Part shown: positions 34,000 to 42,303 of the stretch, piece by piece
How the letters are laid out: each line of letters opens with the position of its first letter
Position numbering within the stretch: the first letter of the stretch is position 1
DNA from: Micromonospora peucetia
GTDB lineage: Bacteria > Actinomycetota > Actinomycetes > Mycobacteriales > Micromonosporaceae
Reading direction: 5' to 3'
DNA length: 64,000 nucleotides
Assembly: GCF_900091625.1 (NCBI RefSeq)
Contig: NZ_FMIC01000002.1
Location: forward strand, 6,014,001 to 6,078,000
Made by a program: the position numbers and the translations under genes
Notes under the pieces: model-generated
What the model was told of the DNA's origin: nothing
What the model saw: only the letters and a program-made list of their open reading frames with translations
Databases searched by the model: none

Positions 34000-34309
34000 C
34001 GCCGGAAGCTGCGCCTCCTGGTCGAGAGCGCGGGAACCGGACAGCCCTGCTGGTCCACCTGGCGACCCTGGACGCCGAGGCCGCCGAACTGAACGGCGGC
34101 CCGCCGCCGGCTGATCTGGAGCGGCGCTTCCCGCACTGGCCGACGCCCATGCTCTGCCCCCTGACCGCCCGCCCCGGGCCCCTTACGATTCCACCGCAAC
34201 GGACGCGGGGCGGGTGGCCCGCAGGCCGTGCGCTGGGCGTGTTCGTGCGCCGGCCAGACGCCCGGCGGCAGTACGACCAGTTGGGGAAGTTGCCGCCGAC
34301 ATCGACCCG

Positions 34310-34358
34310 AGATCTTGGACAGTTGTCGTTCCCGGAGGACGGTAACTGTCCAAGATCT
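34310..34358. repeat. Palindromic element with 15-bp arms
   Basis: Perfect arms AGATCTTGGACAGTT (34310-34324) and AACTGTCCAAGATCT (34344-34358) flank a 19-bp loop. It is AT-rich compared with surroundings, lies in gene debris and is not followed by a U-tract. It could be a small mobile palindrome of the kind scattered through genomes, or a terminator of a lost gene. A genome-wide copy count would decide. Confidence 0.6.
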
Positions 34359-34503
34359 ATCCTGCCGGCCGCCAACCGGCGGCGATTCGGCCGCCCAGCA
34401 CCGGACGTCTGGGCTGTGGTGACGACGCCGGCCTGTTCGAACGCCAGCCAGTCGAGCGCATCGGCCTCGTCGGGCCGGAAGGTCGGGGCGCACTTTCCGC
34501 TTC

Positions 34504-34720
34504 ATGCGCCTCGGCGGCCGGCGGCCCAGCCCGGCCAGCGCCGACGAGCCGGCCAGCCGGTGGGCCGTCGCCGCCTTCCGGGCGTACGCGGCGTACACCC
34601 GTACCGCCGACTTCCGGGCGGCGCTGGACGCGGTGCTGGCCGACGCGGCGGCCCCGACCTCGACGGTGGTGTGCAAGGAGAGTGTCCGGTGGCACTGCCA
34701 CCGGCGCGACGCGCCGAGGA
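34504..34720 (+). pseudogene. DUF488 gene fragment (C-terminal part)
   Basis: The frame encodes FRAYAAYTRTADFRAALDAV and STVVCKESVRWHCHRR, the conserved C-terminal half of DUF488 proteins, including the Cys and W-x-C-H-R motif (family function unknown). The N-terminal half is missing and the frame runs on without the normal ending. It is therefore a remnant. Confidence 0.6.
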
Positions 34721-34810
34721 CTTCGCCGGTCGTGGCGGCATGGCCGGGTGCGGGCCGGGAAGGCGGACGGGTAGGCCGCGCGTCGCGGCCGGAACCACGG
34801 GAGGGTGGAC

Positions 34811-34987
34811 ATGCGAGCCGTACTCTGGGTCGTCGGTGTCGTCGCCGGCGCGCTCGTCCTGCTCGGGCTGCTCCTGGAGGCGGTCCGCTGGCTGGTGATC
34901 ATCGGTGTGGTGGCGCTGGTCGTGGTCGTCGTCATGGGGGTGGTCAAGGGCCGGCAGACGGTGCGCCGTTCGGCCGGGCACCGCTGA
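34811..34987 (+). CDS. Small two-helix membrane protein
   Basis: This 58-residue protein is nearly all hydrophobic: helix one about 2-22 (AVLWVVGVVAGALVLLGLLL) and helix two about 26-45, with a basic tail KGRQTVRRSAGHR. ATG at 34811 follows GGGAGG with good spacing. Small actinobacterial membrane proteins of this type are common and uncharacterised. It is isolated, lying between debris and the FadD promoter. Confidence 0.7.
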   Translation: MRAVLWVVGVVAGALVLLGLLLEAVRWLVIIGVVALVVVVVMGVVKGRQTVRRSAGHR

Positions 34988-35116
34988 CGTCGAGCGCGGC
35001 GGCAAACTCTCCTCGTAGGTCGCGAACGGGCGCCCGTCGGCCGGGTAGGCGACCAGCCGGCCGTGGGCCATCGCCGCGACCCGTCTTCCGCCGGTCGGGC
35101 GGGGGACCCCGCCGCT

Positions 35117-35147
35117 ACCTACGCGACCGTAGGTTACCGTTAGGTAG
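35117..35147 (+). promoter_or_regulatory. Inverted repeats upstream of the acyl-CoA ligase gene
   Basis: ACCTACG (35117-35123) and CGTAGGT (35128-35134) form a perfect inverted repeat with a 4-bp spacer. A wider pair, CTACCTA (35115) with TAGGTAG (35141-35147), overlaps it. The cluster ends 31 bp before the ATG and resembles TetR-type operators seen before fatty-acid degradation genes. The regulator is not in the window. Confidence 0.5.
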
Positions 35148-35178
35148 GACGACGGTGCGCCACGGGCGGAGGAGAGAC

Positions 35179-36870
35179 ATGGACCTGAGTGCGGAGCGGC
35201 CCTGGCTGCGCAGCTACGCCCCGGGCGTGCCGGCGACCGTCACGCCGTCTGACGAATCGCTGGTCGACCTGCTGCGCGACGCCGCCCGCCGGTTCGGCCC
35301 CCGGGTCGCCCTGGACTTCTTCGGCGCCACCACCACGTACGCCGACCTGGACGACCAGGTGGGCCGGGCCGCCGAGGCACTGCGCCGGCTCGGCGTCGGC
35401 CGGGGCGACCGGGTGGCGCTGGTGCTGCCCAACTGCCCGCAGCACGTCGTCGCCTTCTACGCCGCGCTGCGACTCGGCGCGGTGGTGGTGGAGCACAACC
35501 CGCTCTACACCGCCGGGGAGCTCACCCACCAACTCGCCGACCACGGCGCCCGCGTCGCGATCGTCTGGGACAAGATCGCCCCCCTCGTACGCGACACCAC
35601 CGACGCGACCGCCGTCGAGACGGTGGTCGCCGTGGACCTCACCCGGGCGCTGCCCCGGCGCAAGCGCCTGGCGCTGCGGCTGCCGCTGGCCCGGGCGCGG
35701 GCCACCCGCGCGGCGATGACCGGGCCCGCGCCGGGGGCGCTGTCCTGGGAGCGGCTGGTCGCCGCCGCCGGGCCCCTCGCTGCCGACCATCCCGCCCCCG
35801 GACCGGACGACACGGCGCTGTTGCAGTACACGGGCGGCACCACCGGCACGCCGAAGGGCGCGATCCTGACCCACCGCAACCTGCGGACCAACGCGGCGCA
35901 GGGCCGCGCCTGGGTGCCCGGCCTGCGCGACGGCGAGGAGACGGTGTACGCGGTGCTGCCGCTGTTCCACGCGTACGGGCTGACGCTCTGCCTGACCTTC
36001 TCGGTGAGCATCGGCGCCACGCTGGTGCTCTTCCCCCGCTTCGACCTGGAGCAGACCCTGGAGGCGGTACGCCGCCGCCCGCCGACCTTCCTGCCCGCCG
36101 TACCGCCGATCTACGAGAAGCTGGCCCTGGCCGCCCGGGAACGCGGGGTGGACCTCTCCTCGGCCCGGTACGCCATCTCCGGCGCCATGGCGCTGCCCCC
36201 GGCGACGGTCGAGCTGTGGGAGTCGGTCACCGGCGGGCTGCTCGTCGAGGGCTACGGCATGACCGAGACCTCGCCCGTCGCGCTCGGCAACCCGGTCTCC
36301 CCCGCCCGCCGGCCGGGCACCGTCGGCGTGCCCTTCCCGTCCACCGACATCCGCATCGTCGACCCCGAGGACCCGTCGCGCGACCGGGAGCCGGGCGAGG
36401 CGGGCGAGCTGCTGATCCGGGGACCGCAGGTGTTCACCGGCTACTGGAACCGCCCGGCGGAGACGGCGGCGGTGCTGCTGCCCGACGGCTGGCTACGTAC
36501 CGGGGACATCGTGGTGACCGACGCCGACGGCTTCGTCAGCGTGGTAGACCGGATCAAGGAGCTGATCATCACCGGCGGGTTCAACGTCTACCCGTCGGAG
36601 GTGGAGGACGCGCTGCGCCAGGTTCCCGGTGTCCACGACGCCGCGGCGGTCGGCCTGCCCGGCGAGCACGGCGGCGAAGAGGTGGTGGCGGCGGTCGTCC
36701 TGGACGACGGCTCCGACCTCGACGAGGCGAGCATCCGGGCGGCGTGCCGGCGGCATCTGACCGGATACAAGGTGCCCCGCCGGGTGGTCGTCGTCGAGGA
36801 TCTGCCCCGCTCCCAGATCGGCAAGGTCCTGCGCCGCGAGGTCCGCGACCGGCTGCTCGCCGACCGCTGA
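35179..36870 (+). CDS. Long-chain fatty-acid-CoA ligase (FadD type)
   Basis: This 563-residue AMP-forming ligase has the P-loop LLQYTGGTTGTPKGAI near residue 218, the VEGYGMTETSPVA motif, WLRTGDIVVTDADGF, the hinge DRIKELIITGGFNVYP and catalytic Lys in RSQIGKVLRREVRD near the C-terminus. All motifs are intact, so it should activate fatty acids with ATP and CoA for beta-oxidation. The ATG at 35179 has GGAGGAGAG upstream. It converges with an acyl-CoA dehydrogenase gene 24 bp away, which may act in the same pathway. Confidence 0.93.
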   Translation: MDLSAERPWLRSYAPGVPATVTPSDESLVDLLRDAARRFGPRVALDFFGATTTYADLDDQVGRAAEALRRLGVGRGDRVALVLPNCPQHVVAFYAALRLGAVVVEHNPLYTAGELTHQLADHGARVAIVWDKIAPLVRDTTDATAVETVVAVDLTRALPRRKRLALRLPLARARATRAAMTGPAPGALSWERLVAAAGPLAADHPAPGPDDTALLQYTGGTTGTPKGAILTHRNLRTNAAQGRAWVPGLRDGEETVYAVLPLFHAYGLTLCLTFSVSIGATLVLFPRFDLEQTLEAVRRRPPTFLPAVPPIYEKLALAARERGVDLSSARYAISGAMALPPATVELWESVTGGLLVEGYGMTETSPVALGNPVSPARRPGTVGVPFPSTDIRIVDPEDPSRDREPGEAGELLIRGPQVFTGYWNRPAETAAVLLPDGWLRTGDIVVTDADGFVSVVDRIKELIITGGFNVYPSEVEDALRQVPGVHDAAAVGLPGEHGGEEVVAAVVLDDGSDLDEASIRAACRRHLTGYKVPRRVVVVEDLPRSQIGKVLRREVRDRLLADR

Positions 36871-36894
36871 CAGCGCCCGGCTGCGGGCGGTCGG

Positions 36895-38712
36895 TCAGAA
36901 CCAGTCGTCGCGCATCTCCAGGATGGTCCGGTCGAGGCTGTCCAACAGGTCGAACTGCGGGCCGGTACGGGGCAGTTCGTGGCGGAAGAAGTACCGGGCG
37001 GCCTGCCGCTTGCCGGCGTGCAGGTCGGCGTCCGGGCCGTCGCCGGGGCCGCCGGTCGCCTCGACGACGAGCACCTGCTCCAGCCATATCCAGGCGATCA
37101 CGACATGGCCGACCGCCTCCAGGTAGACGCTCGCGTTGGCCAGCGCCACGTCCGGGTCGCCGGTGCTCCACAGCCGCCGGGTGACCAGGGAGACCCGGTC
37201 CAGGGCGGCGCCGAGCGACGCGGCCAGCTCGGCGACCTCACCCCCGGCCTTCCACGCGCGGGTGACCGTGGCCCGGGCCGTCTCCACCAGCAGCGCGAGC
37301 CCCGCCCCGCCCCGCATGGTGACCTTGCGTCCCAGCAGGTCCAACGCCTGGATGCCGTGGGTGCCCTCGTGGATCGGGTTGAGCCGGTTGTCCCGCCAGT
37401 GCTGCTCGACGTCGTGGTCCCGGGTGTAGCCGGAGCCGCCGTGCACCTGGATGGCCAGGTCGTTGGCGGCCAGGCACCACTGCGACGGCCAGCTCTTCGC
37501 GATCGGGGTGAGCACGTCCAGCAGCAGGCGGGCCCGCTCCCGGTCCGCCGCCTCCGGTGCCGTCTTCTCCTCGTCGAGCAGCCGGCCGCAGTAGAGGACC
37601 AGCGCCAGGGCACCTTCCACGTAGCTCTTCTGCGCCAGCAGCATCCGTCGCACGTCGGGGTGGGCGACGATGGGCACCTGCGGCGTGGCCGGATCCTTGC
37701 CGGCCAATGGGCGACCCTGCGTTCGCTGTCGGGCGTACGTGAGGGACTTCAGGTAGCCGGTGTAGCCGAGGGCGGTCGCGCCGGCGCCCACCCCGATCCG
37801 CGCCTCGTTCATCATGTGGAACATCTGTGAAAGGCCCTGGTGCGCCTCGCCGACCAGGTAGCCGACCGCGCCGGGGCGCCCGCCGGGCCGGTGCACGCCC
37901 TCCCCGAAGTTGAGCAGCGTGTTGGTGGTGCCCCGGTAGCCCATCTTGTGGTTGAGGCCGACCAGGACGACGTCGTTGCGGGCGCCGAGCGCGCCGTCGT
38001 CACCCAGCAGCACCTTCGGGACGATGAACAGCGAGATCCCCTTCACCCCGGGCGGGCCGCCGGGGATCCGGGCGAGCACCAGGTGGACGATGTTCTCCGA
38101 CAGCTCGTGGTCGCCGCCGGAGATCCACATCTTGGTGCCGTGCAGCCGGTACGTCCCGTCGTCCTGCGGCTGCGCGCGGGTGGTGATGTCGGCCAGCGAG
38201 CTGCCGGCCTGCGGCTCGGACAGGCACATGGTGCCGAAGAAGCGTCCCTGCACCATCGGCCGGACCCAGGTGTCGATCTGCTCGGGGCTGCCGTGCGCCA
38301 GCAGCAGGTTGGCGTTGCCGAGGGTCAGCAACGGGTACGCCGAGGTGCCGGCGTTGGCGGCCTGGAACCAGGCGAAGCAGGCGGCCCGTACGACGTGTGG
38401 CAGCTGCATCCCGCCGACCGAGGCGTCCATGCCGGCGCCCAGCAGCCCGGTCTCGGCGAAGACGTCGAGGGCCTGCTTGACCTGCGCGATGGTGTGTACC
38501 CGACGGCCGTCGAAGGTGGGCTCGGCGAGATCGGCGGCGCGGTTGTGCGGGGCGAACCGCTCGGTGGCCACCCGCTCCGCGAGTTCCAGCACGGCGTCGA
38601 AGGTCTCCCGGGAGTGCTCGGCGTAGCGGTGCCGCCCGGTCAGCCGGGTCACCTCCAGCCAGTCGTGCAGCAGGAAGCGCAGGTCGCGACGGGAGAGCAG
38701 GTTGGACGACAC
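36895..38712 (-). CDS. Acyl-CoA dehydrogenase with C-terminal extension (FadE type)
   Basis: This 605-residue flavoenzyme is the long acyl-CoA dehydrogenase form. It has FGTMCLSEPQAGSSLADITT and LHGTKMWISGGDHELSENIV for FAD and substrate binding, QVHGGSGYTRDHDVEQHWRD, and the catalytic Glu in PIHEGTHGIQALDLLGRKV. A helical C-terminal domain of about 130 residues follows, as in FadE5. It oxidises acyl-CoA to enoyl-CoA, passing electrons to ETF. I favour GTG at 38712, which has GGAG 6 nt upstream; a longer reading extends into non-conserved sequence. Confidence 0.93.
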   Translation of the reverse strand: MSSNLLSRRDLRFLLHDWLEVTRLTGRHRYAEHSRETFDAVLELAERVATERFAPHNRAADLAEPTFDGRRVHTIAQVKQALDVFAETGLLGAGMDASVGGMQLPHVVRAACFAWFQAANAGTSAYPLLTLGNANLLLAHGSPEQIDTWVRPMVQGRFFGTMCLSEPQAGSSLADITTRAQPQDDGTYRLHGTKMWISGGDHELSENIVHLVLARIPGGPPGVKGISLFIVPKVLLGDDGALGARNDVVLVGLNHKMGYRGTTNTLLNFGEGVHRPGGRPGAVGYLVGEAHQGLSQMFHMMNEARIGVGAGATALGYTGYLKSLTYARQRTQGRPLAGKDPATPQVPIVAHPDVRRMLLAQKSYVEGALALVLYCGRLLDEEKTAPEAADRERARLLLDVLTPIAKSWPSQWCLAANDLAIQVHGGSGYTRDHDVEQHWRDNRLNPIHEGTHGIQALDLLGRKVTMRGGAGLALLVETARATVTRAWKAGGEVAELAASLGAALDRVSLVTRRLWSTGDPDVALANASVYLEAVGHVVIAWIWLEQVLVVEATGGPGDGPDADLHAGKRQAARYFFRHELPRTGPQFDLLDSLDRTILEMRDDWF

Positions 38713-38998
38713 GGGTCTCCTTCCGCCGACGGGCGTGCCGTCGGCCGCGGCGCGGCCCGGCGGTGCCCTCGCGCAGGTCATCCTGACTGATCCGGGCGGC
38801 CGGCGCACCACCCGCAGCCGCGTGCGCCGGCCGGGTCTGCAAACCCCGGCGCGTCGCCTGCCGCCGGCCGGCCGGCCCACCAGCTACGGCACCCGCGCTG
38901 ACCGCCTCGCATCCCGCCCCTGGGGACCGGCGGCATCTAGAACTTCGGGCTGCCGCATTGGATACGAAACGGCATTGCGCCGCAATTCGGACAGGTTC
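38713..38998. other. Intergenic region upstream of the pectate lyase promoter
   Basis: This GC-rich spacer between the acyl-CoA dehydrogenase and the pectate lyase promoter has a weak inverted repeat GGCGCAC/GTGCGCC near 38802-38828 and becomes AT-richer after 38930. No coding frame is credible here. Confidence 0.5.
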
Positions 38999-39047
38999 TT
39001 GCCATGTCCATCGATGTCTCCCTATTCTCTGCGGGAAAGCGCTTTCC
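38999..39047 (+). promoter_or_regulatory. Pectate lyase promoter with palindromic LacI-type operator
   Basis: A -35 TTGCCA (38999-39004), an 18-bp spacer and a -10 TATTCT (39023-39028) fit a vegetative sigma promoter. The perfect 14-bp palindrome GGAAAGCGCTTTCC (39034-39047) lies just downstream, over the likely transcription start. Its central CG and even symmetry are typical of LacI-family operators for polysaccharide utilisation genes in actinobacteria. Repression by a LacI protein released by pectin fragments is the natural reading. Confidence 0.65.
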
Positions 39048-39173
39048 ACGCCCGGGTCGACCAGACGATCCGCTCGCCGGCAGGCGAAAGGTCGGCAGCC
39101 TCGACGGCCCGCCGACCTGACCAACGGTGTGCGGCAACAACACTCAGCGATCGAAGACGAAGGTGAGGCGAGG

Positions 39174-40745
39174 ATGAGACGACCAGTCGCACTGCGGCTC
39201 AAGGTGGCCCTGGCCACGACGGCCGTCGGGGCCGCGATCGGGGTGGCGGCCCTGCCGACATCCGAGGCGTCGGCAGCGGCCGGCAGCGCCACCGGCTACG
39301 CGACCCAGAACGGCGGGACCACCGGCGGCGCGGGCGGGCAGACCGTGCGGGCCAGCACGGGGACCGCGATCCACGCGGCCCTGTGCGGTCGGGCCAGTAG
39401 CAGCACCCCGATCATCATCGAGGTCACGGGAACCATCAACCACGGCAACACCAGCAAGGTGTCGGGAGGAAGCTGCAGCACCGCCGACGGCGTGATCGAA
39501 CTCAAGCAGATCAGCAACGTCACGATCATCGGGGTCGGCAGCGGAGCCGTCTTCGACCAGTTGGGCATCCACATCCGCGATTCCAGCAACATCATCATCC
39601 GGAACGTGACCGTCCGGAACGTCAAGAAGTCGGGCTCGCCCACGTCCAACGGTGGCGACGCCATCGGCATGGAGAGCAACGTCCGCAACGTCTGGGTCGA
39701 TCACGCCACCCTGGAGGCCTCGGGCGGGGAGTCGGAGGGGTTCGACGGACTCTTCGACATGAAGGACAACACCCAGTACGTGACGCTGTCCTACAGCATC
39801 CTGCGCAACTCCGGCCGTGGCGGCCTCATCGGGTCCAGTGAGAGCGACCGCTCGAACGGCTTCGTCACGTTCCACCACAACCTGTACGAGAACATCGACT
39901 CCCGCACGCCCCTGCTGCGGGGCGGCGTCGCTCACATCTACAACAACTCCTACGTGAGCCTGCGCGAGTCCGGCATCAACTCCCGGGCCGGGGCCAGAGC
40001 CAAGGTGGAGAACAACTACTTCCGGAACTCCAAGGACGTCCTGGGCACCTTCTACACCAGCGAGGCCGGCTACTGGCAGGTCGCCGGCAACACCTTCGAC
40101 AACGTGACCTGGTCCAGCCGCAGCGGCGACAACAACCCCGCCGGTCCCAACCCGCAGTCCAACACCACCGTCAGCATCCCGTACTCCTACCGCCTCGACG
40201 GTGCCAACTGCGTGCCGGACATCGTCCGCCAGACGGCCGGCGCCAACACGGGTCTGCGGGAGTCGGACGGCAACTGCTCGCCGCAGACGCCCGCACCGAC
40301 GCCGACCACCCCCACGCCCGGGCCGACCAGCCCCACACCGGGCCCCACCAGCCCCACACCGGGACCGACCCAGCCCGGCGGGACCAACCTCAGCATCGGG
40401 GCCGGCTCCGACGGCTCCAGCAAGGCCAGCGGCACGAGCTACGGCAACGTGCGGGACGGCAACCTGAGCACCCACTGGTCACCGGCCGGCGCGACCGGCG
40501 ACATCTCGATCAAGTGGGGTTCCGCCACCACGGTGTCCAGGGTCGTCATCCGCGAGCCGTCGGGCACCCAGGGCAGCATCGGGTCCTGGCAGGTGGTCAA
40601 CCACGGCAACGGCGCCGTCCTGGCCGCCGGCAGCGGGGCGGGCGTCATCACCTTCGCCGCGACCTCGCTAACCAAGATCACCTTCAGGATCACCAGCTCG
40701 ACCGGTGCGCCGAAGGTCGCCGAGTTCGAAACCTACGCCGGGTAG
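39174..40745 (+). CDS. Secreted pectate lyase (PL1) with C-terminal discoidin-like domain
   Basis: This 523-residue enzyme has a signal peptide (cleavage near Ala34, ASA/AAG), a parallel beta-helix PL1 domain (about 35-360) with VWVDHATLEASG, FDMKDNTQYVTLSYSIL and VTFHHNLYENIDSRTPLLRG including the catalytic Arg region, then a PTPTTPTPGPTSPTPG linker of three repeats near residue 380. The last 125 residues (NVRDGNLSTHWSPAGATGD) look like a galactose-binding/F5-8C-like carbohydrate module. It cleaves polygalacturonate by beta-elimination with Ca2+ outside the cell. The ATG at 39174 follows GGCGAGG closely. It has its own regulated promoter. Confidence 0.93.
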   Translation: MRRPVALRLKVALATTAVGAAIGVAALPTSEASAAAGSATGYATQNGGTTGGAGGQTVRASTGTAIHAALCGRASSSTPIIIEVTGTINHGNTSKVSGGSCSTADGVIELKQISNVTIIGVGSGAVFDQLGIHIRDSSNIIIRNVTVRNVKKSGSPTSNGGDAIGMESNVRNVWVDHATLEASGGESEGFDGLFDMKDNTQYVTLSYSILRNSGRGGLIGSSESDRSNGFVTFHHNLYENIDSRTPLLRGGVAHIYNNSYVSLRESGINSRAGARAKVENNYFRNSKDVLGTFYTSEAGYWQVAGNTFDNVTWSSRSGDNNPAGPNPQSNTTVSIPYSYRLDGANCVPDIVRQTAGANTGLRESDGNCSPQTPAPTPTTPTPGPTSPTPGPTSPTPGPTQPGGTNLSIGAGSDGSSKASGTSYGNVRDGNLSTHWSPAGATGDISIKWGSATTVSRVVIREPSGTQGSIGSWQVVNHGNGAVLAAGSGAGVITFAATSLTKITFRITSSTGAPKVAEFETYAG

Positions 40746-40855
40746 CAGCGCGGTCCCGTTGTCCGCCCGGGACCCGCGGCTCCCGGACCGCCGGGCAGCA
40801 GCAACCACCCGGCATCGACGCCGTGACCACCGCCGCCACTGATCACCCGGGCGGG

Positions 40856-40887
40856 GGCGAGGGCCGTCAGACACGACGGCCCTCGCC
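40856..40887. terminator. Hairpin terminator of the pectate lyase gene
   Basis: Perfect 13-bp arms (GGCGAGGGCCGTC at 40856-40868, complement at 40875-40887) around a 6-nt loop. It is 111 bp past the pectate lyase stop and could serve both this gene and the convergent AlaRS paralogue. Confidence 0.7.
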
Positions 40888-40985
40888 CTCGGCCCCGGCC
40901 TCCGCCCCTGCCCCCGGCCCTCGCCCCCGGCCCTCGGCCCCTGCCCCCTGCCCCCAGCCCTCGCCCTCGGCCCTCGGCTCCGGCC
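40885..40985. repeat. C-rich low-complexity tract
   Basis: The plus strand is an irregular run of CCCTCG, GGCCCC and CCTGCCCC units, so the minus strand has many G-runs of 3-5 and could form G-quadruplexes. It lies in the convergent gap between two genes. No coding function is apparent. Confidence 0.6.
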
Positions 40986-41016
40986 GCTCACGGGCGGGCG
41001 CTCGCCAGAATCCGGG

Positions 41017-42189
41017 TCAGCTCACCTCGGCGAGCAGTCCGTCGACGAGGTCGCGCGGCAGCCCGTGGGTGTCGTGCAGGTCCCGGTAGTCCTCGTCGGT
41101 CAGCGGCCCCCGGGACCGGCGTCGGGAGACCACCGGCCGCCCGCGCCGCAGCAACTCCCGGAACCGCCGCTCCTCGCCGGAGAACACGTCGCGCACCTCG
41201 TCAACGGTGCCGGGCTGCCCAAACCCGTCGAGGGTGTGCCGCACCGCGCCGGTCGGCAGGTCGGACAGGGTCCGGGAGGCGTCGTCGCGCCACAGCGTGG
41301 TGAGCGCCCGGCGCAACAGCCGGCGCAGCACGTAGCCGCGGCCGGTGTTCGACGGTCGTACGCCGTCACCGATGACCACCACGCTCGCCCGCAGGTGATC
41401 GGCGACCAGGCGCAGCGACCCGTCCCGCAGACCCCACCCGCCGGAGACGCCGCGTACCCACGGCACGAGACCCGCACCCTCGAAGACCGAGCGGTGCCCG
41501 CCCAGCACCATCTCCAGCCGTTCGAGACCCATCCCGGTGTCCACGTTGGGCTGCCGCAGCGGCGACAGCCGGCCGTCGGGGTGCCGGTGGTGGCGCATCC
41601 CGACGTGGTTCCAGACCTCCATCCACCGGCTGTCGGTGCCGGGGGTGCCCAGGGGCGGGCCGTCGCCGGTCCAGACGAAGATCTCCGTGTCGGGTCCGCA
41701 CGGCCCGGTCGGGCCGTTGGACCACCAGTTCTCCGCCCCGGTCAGCTCCACGGGCAGGCCCAGCTCGTTCCAGGTACGCAGCGACGGCTCGTCCGGGCCG
41801 ACCTGCTCGTCGCCGCCGAAGACCGTCACGTGCATCCGGTCGTGGTCGATGCCGAAGCCGTCGCGCAGCAGTTCGTAGCCCCAGCGCAGGCTGCGCGGCA
41901 GGTCGTAGTCGCCCAACGACCAGGAACCCAGCATCCGGAACAGGGTCAGGTGGGTGCAGTCGCCGACCTCGTCCAGGTCGGTGGTGCGCAGGCAGCGCTG
42001 CACGTTCACCAGCCGTCGGCCCAGCGGGTGGGGCCGCCCCTCCAGATAGGGGGTCAGCGGGTGCATCCCGGAGGTGGTGAAGAGCACCGGGTCGCCCGGC
42101 GGCGGGATCAGGGAGCCGTCGGACACGAGTTCGTGGCCGCGTTCACGGAAGAAGTCGAGGAAGGTTCGGCTGATCGGGTCGTACGTCAT
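41017..42189 (-). CDS. Stand-alone alanyl-tRNA synthetase-like protein (catalytic half)
   Basis: This 390-residue protein matches the class II catalytic core and part of the tRNA-recognition region of AlaRS: LFTTSGMHPLTPYLEG, VQRCLRTTDLDEVGDCTHLT, FRMLGSWSLGDYDLPRSL, motif 3 MGLERLEMVLGG and RPSNTGRGYVLRRLLRRAL. The editing domain and C-Ala domain of the normal 870-900 residue enzyme are absent, so it cannot clear mischarged Ser or Gly. It may charge tRNA, form an alanyl-adenylate for another acceptor, or serve as an inhibitor-resistant paralogue. The ATG at 42189 follows GGAAAGG, which is buried in a hairpin downstream of an Ala-rich leader. Confidence 0.88.
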   Translation of the reverse strand: MTYDPISRTFLDFFRERGHELVSDGSLIPPPGDPVLFTTSGMHPLTPYLEGRPHPLGRRLVNVQRCLRTTDLDEVGDCTHLTLFRMLGSWSLGDYDLPRSLRWGYELLRDGFGIDHDRMHVTVFGGDEQVGPDEPSLRTWNELGLPVELTGAENWWSNGPTGPCGPDTEIFVWTGDGPPLGTPGTDSRWMEVWNHVGMRHHRHPDGRLSPLRQPNVDTGMGLERLEMVLGGHRSVFEGAGLVPWVRGVSGGWGLRDGSLRLVADHLRASVVVIGDGVRPSNTGRGYVLRRLLRRALTTLWRDDASRTLSDLPTGAVRHTLDGFGQPGTVDEVRDVFSGEERRFRELLRRGRPVVSRRRSRGPLTDEDYRDLHDTHGLPRDLVDGLLAEVS

Positions 42190-42303
42190 GGTGGTGGCCT
42201 TTCCGGGTGGAGCGACCGGAAGGTCCGCCGCCGGGGACCGGCGGGGCTGACGCGACGAGAGAGCCGGCGGACCGTTTCCGGTCGCCGGCGGGAGATGGTG
42301 AGG
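42190..42303 (-). promoter_or_regulatory. Attenuator-like leader region of the AlaRS paralogue
   Basis: On the transcript (minus strand) a hairpin masks the ribosome binding site: CCUUCCGG (42216-42223) pairs with CCGGAAAGG (42198-42206), one bulge, 9-nt loop. An upstream hairpin (arms 42263-42274 and 42279-42289) contains CGACCGGAA (42276-42284), which is fully complementary to the UUCCGGUCG at 42213-42221 that builds the masking hairpin. The two pairings exclude each other. A third hairpin lies at 42228-42244. This is the layout of a translational attenuator responding to ribosome position on the leader peptide. Confidence 0.6.

Larger units (their letters stand above)
34000..34810. other. 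Gene debris: at least three decayed fragments and a palindrome
   Basis: This stretch lacks an intact gene. Plus strand 34043-34180 encodes a coding-like stretch LVHLATLDAEAAELNG, then LERRFPHWPTPMLCPL, that I cannot place. Minus strand about 34395-34505 encodes PDEADALDWLAFEQAGVVT, resembling the start of AbiEi-type antitoxin proteins. Plus strand 34504-34720 is a DUF488 fragment (separate entry). A 15-bp-arm palindrome sits between them. The mix suggests insertions and decay. Confidence 0.6.

Noticed and set aside
40885..40985. C-rich tract as a CRISPR or regulatory repeat
   Set aside because: Units are irregular and of varying length, so it is low-complexity sequence only.
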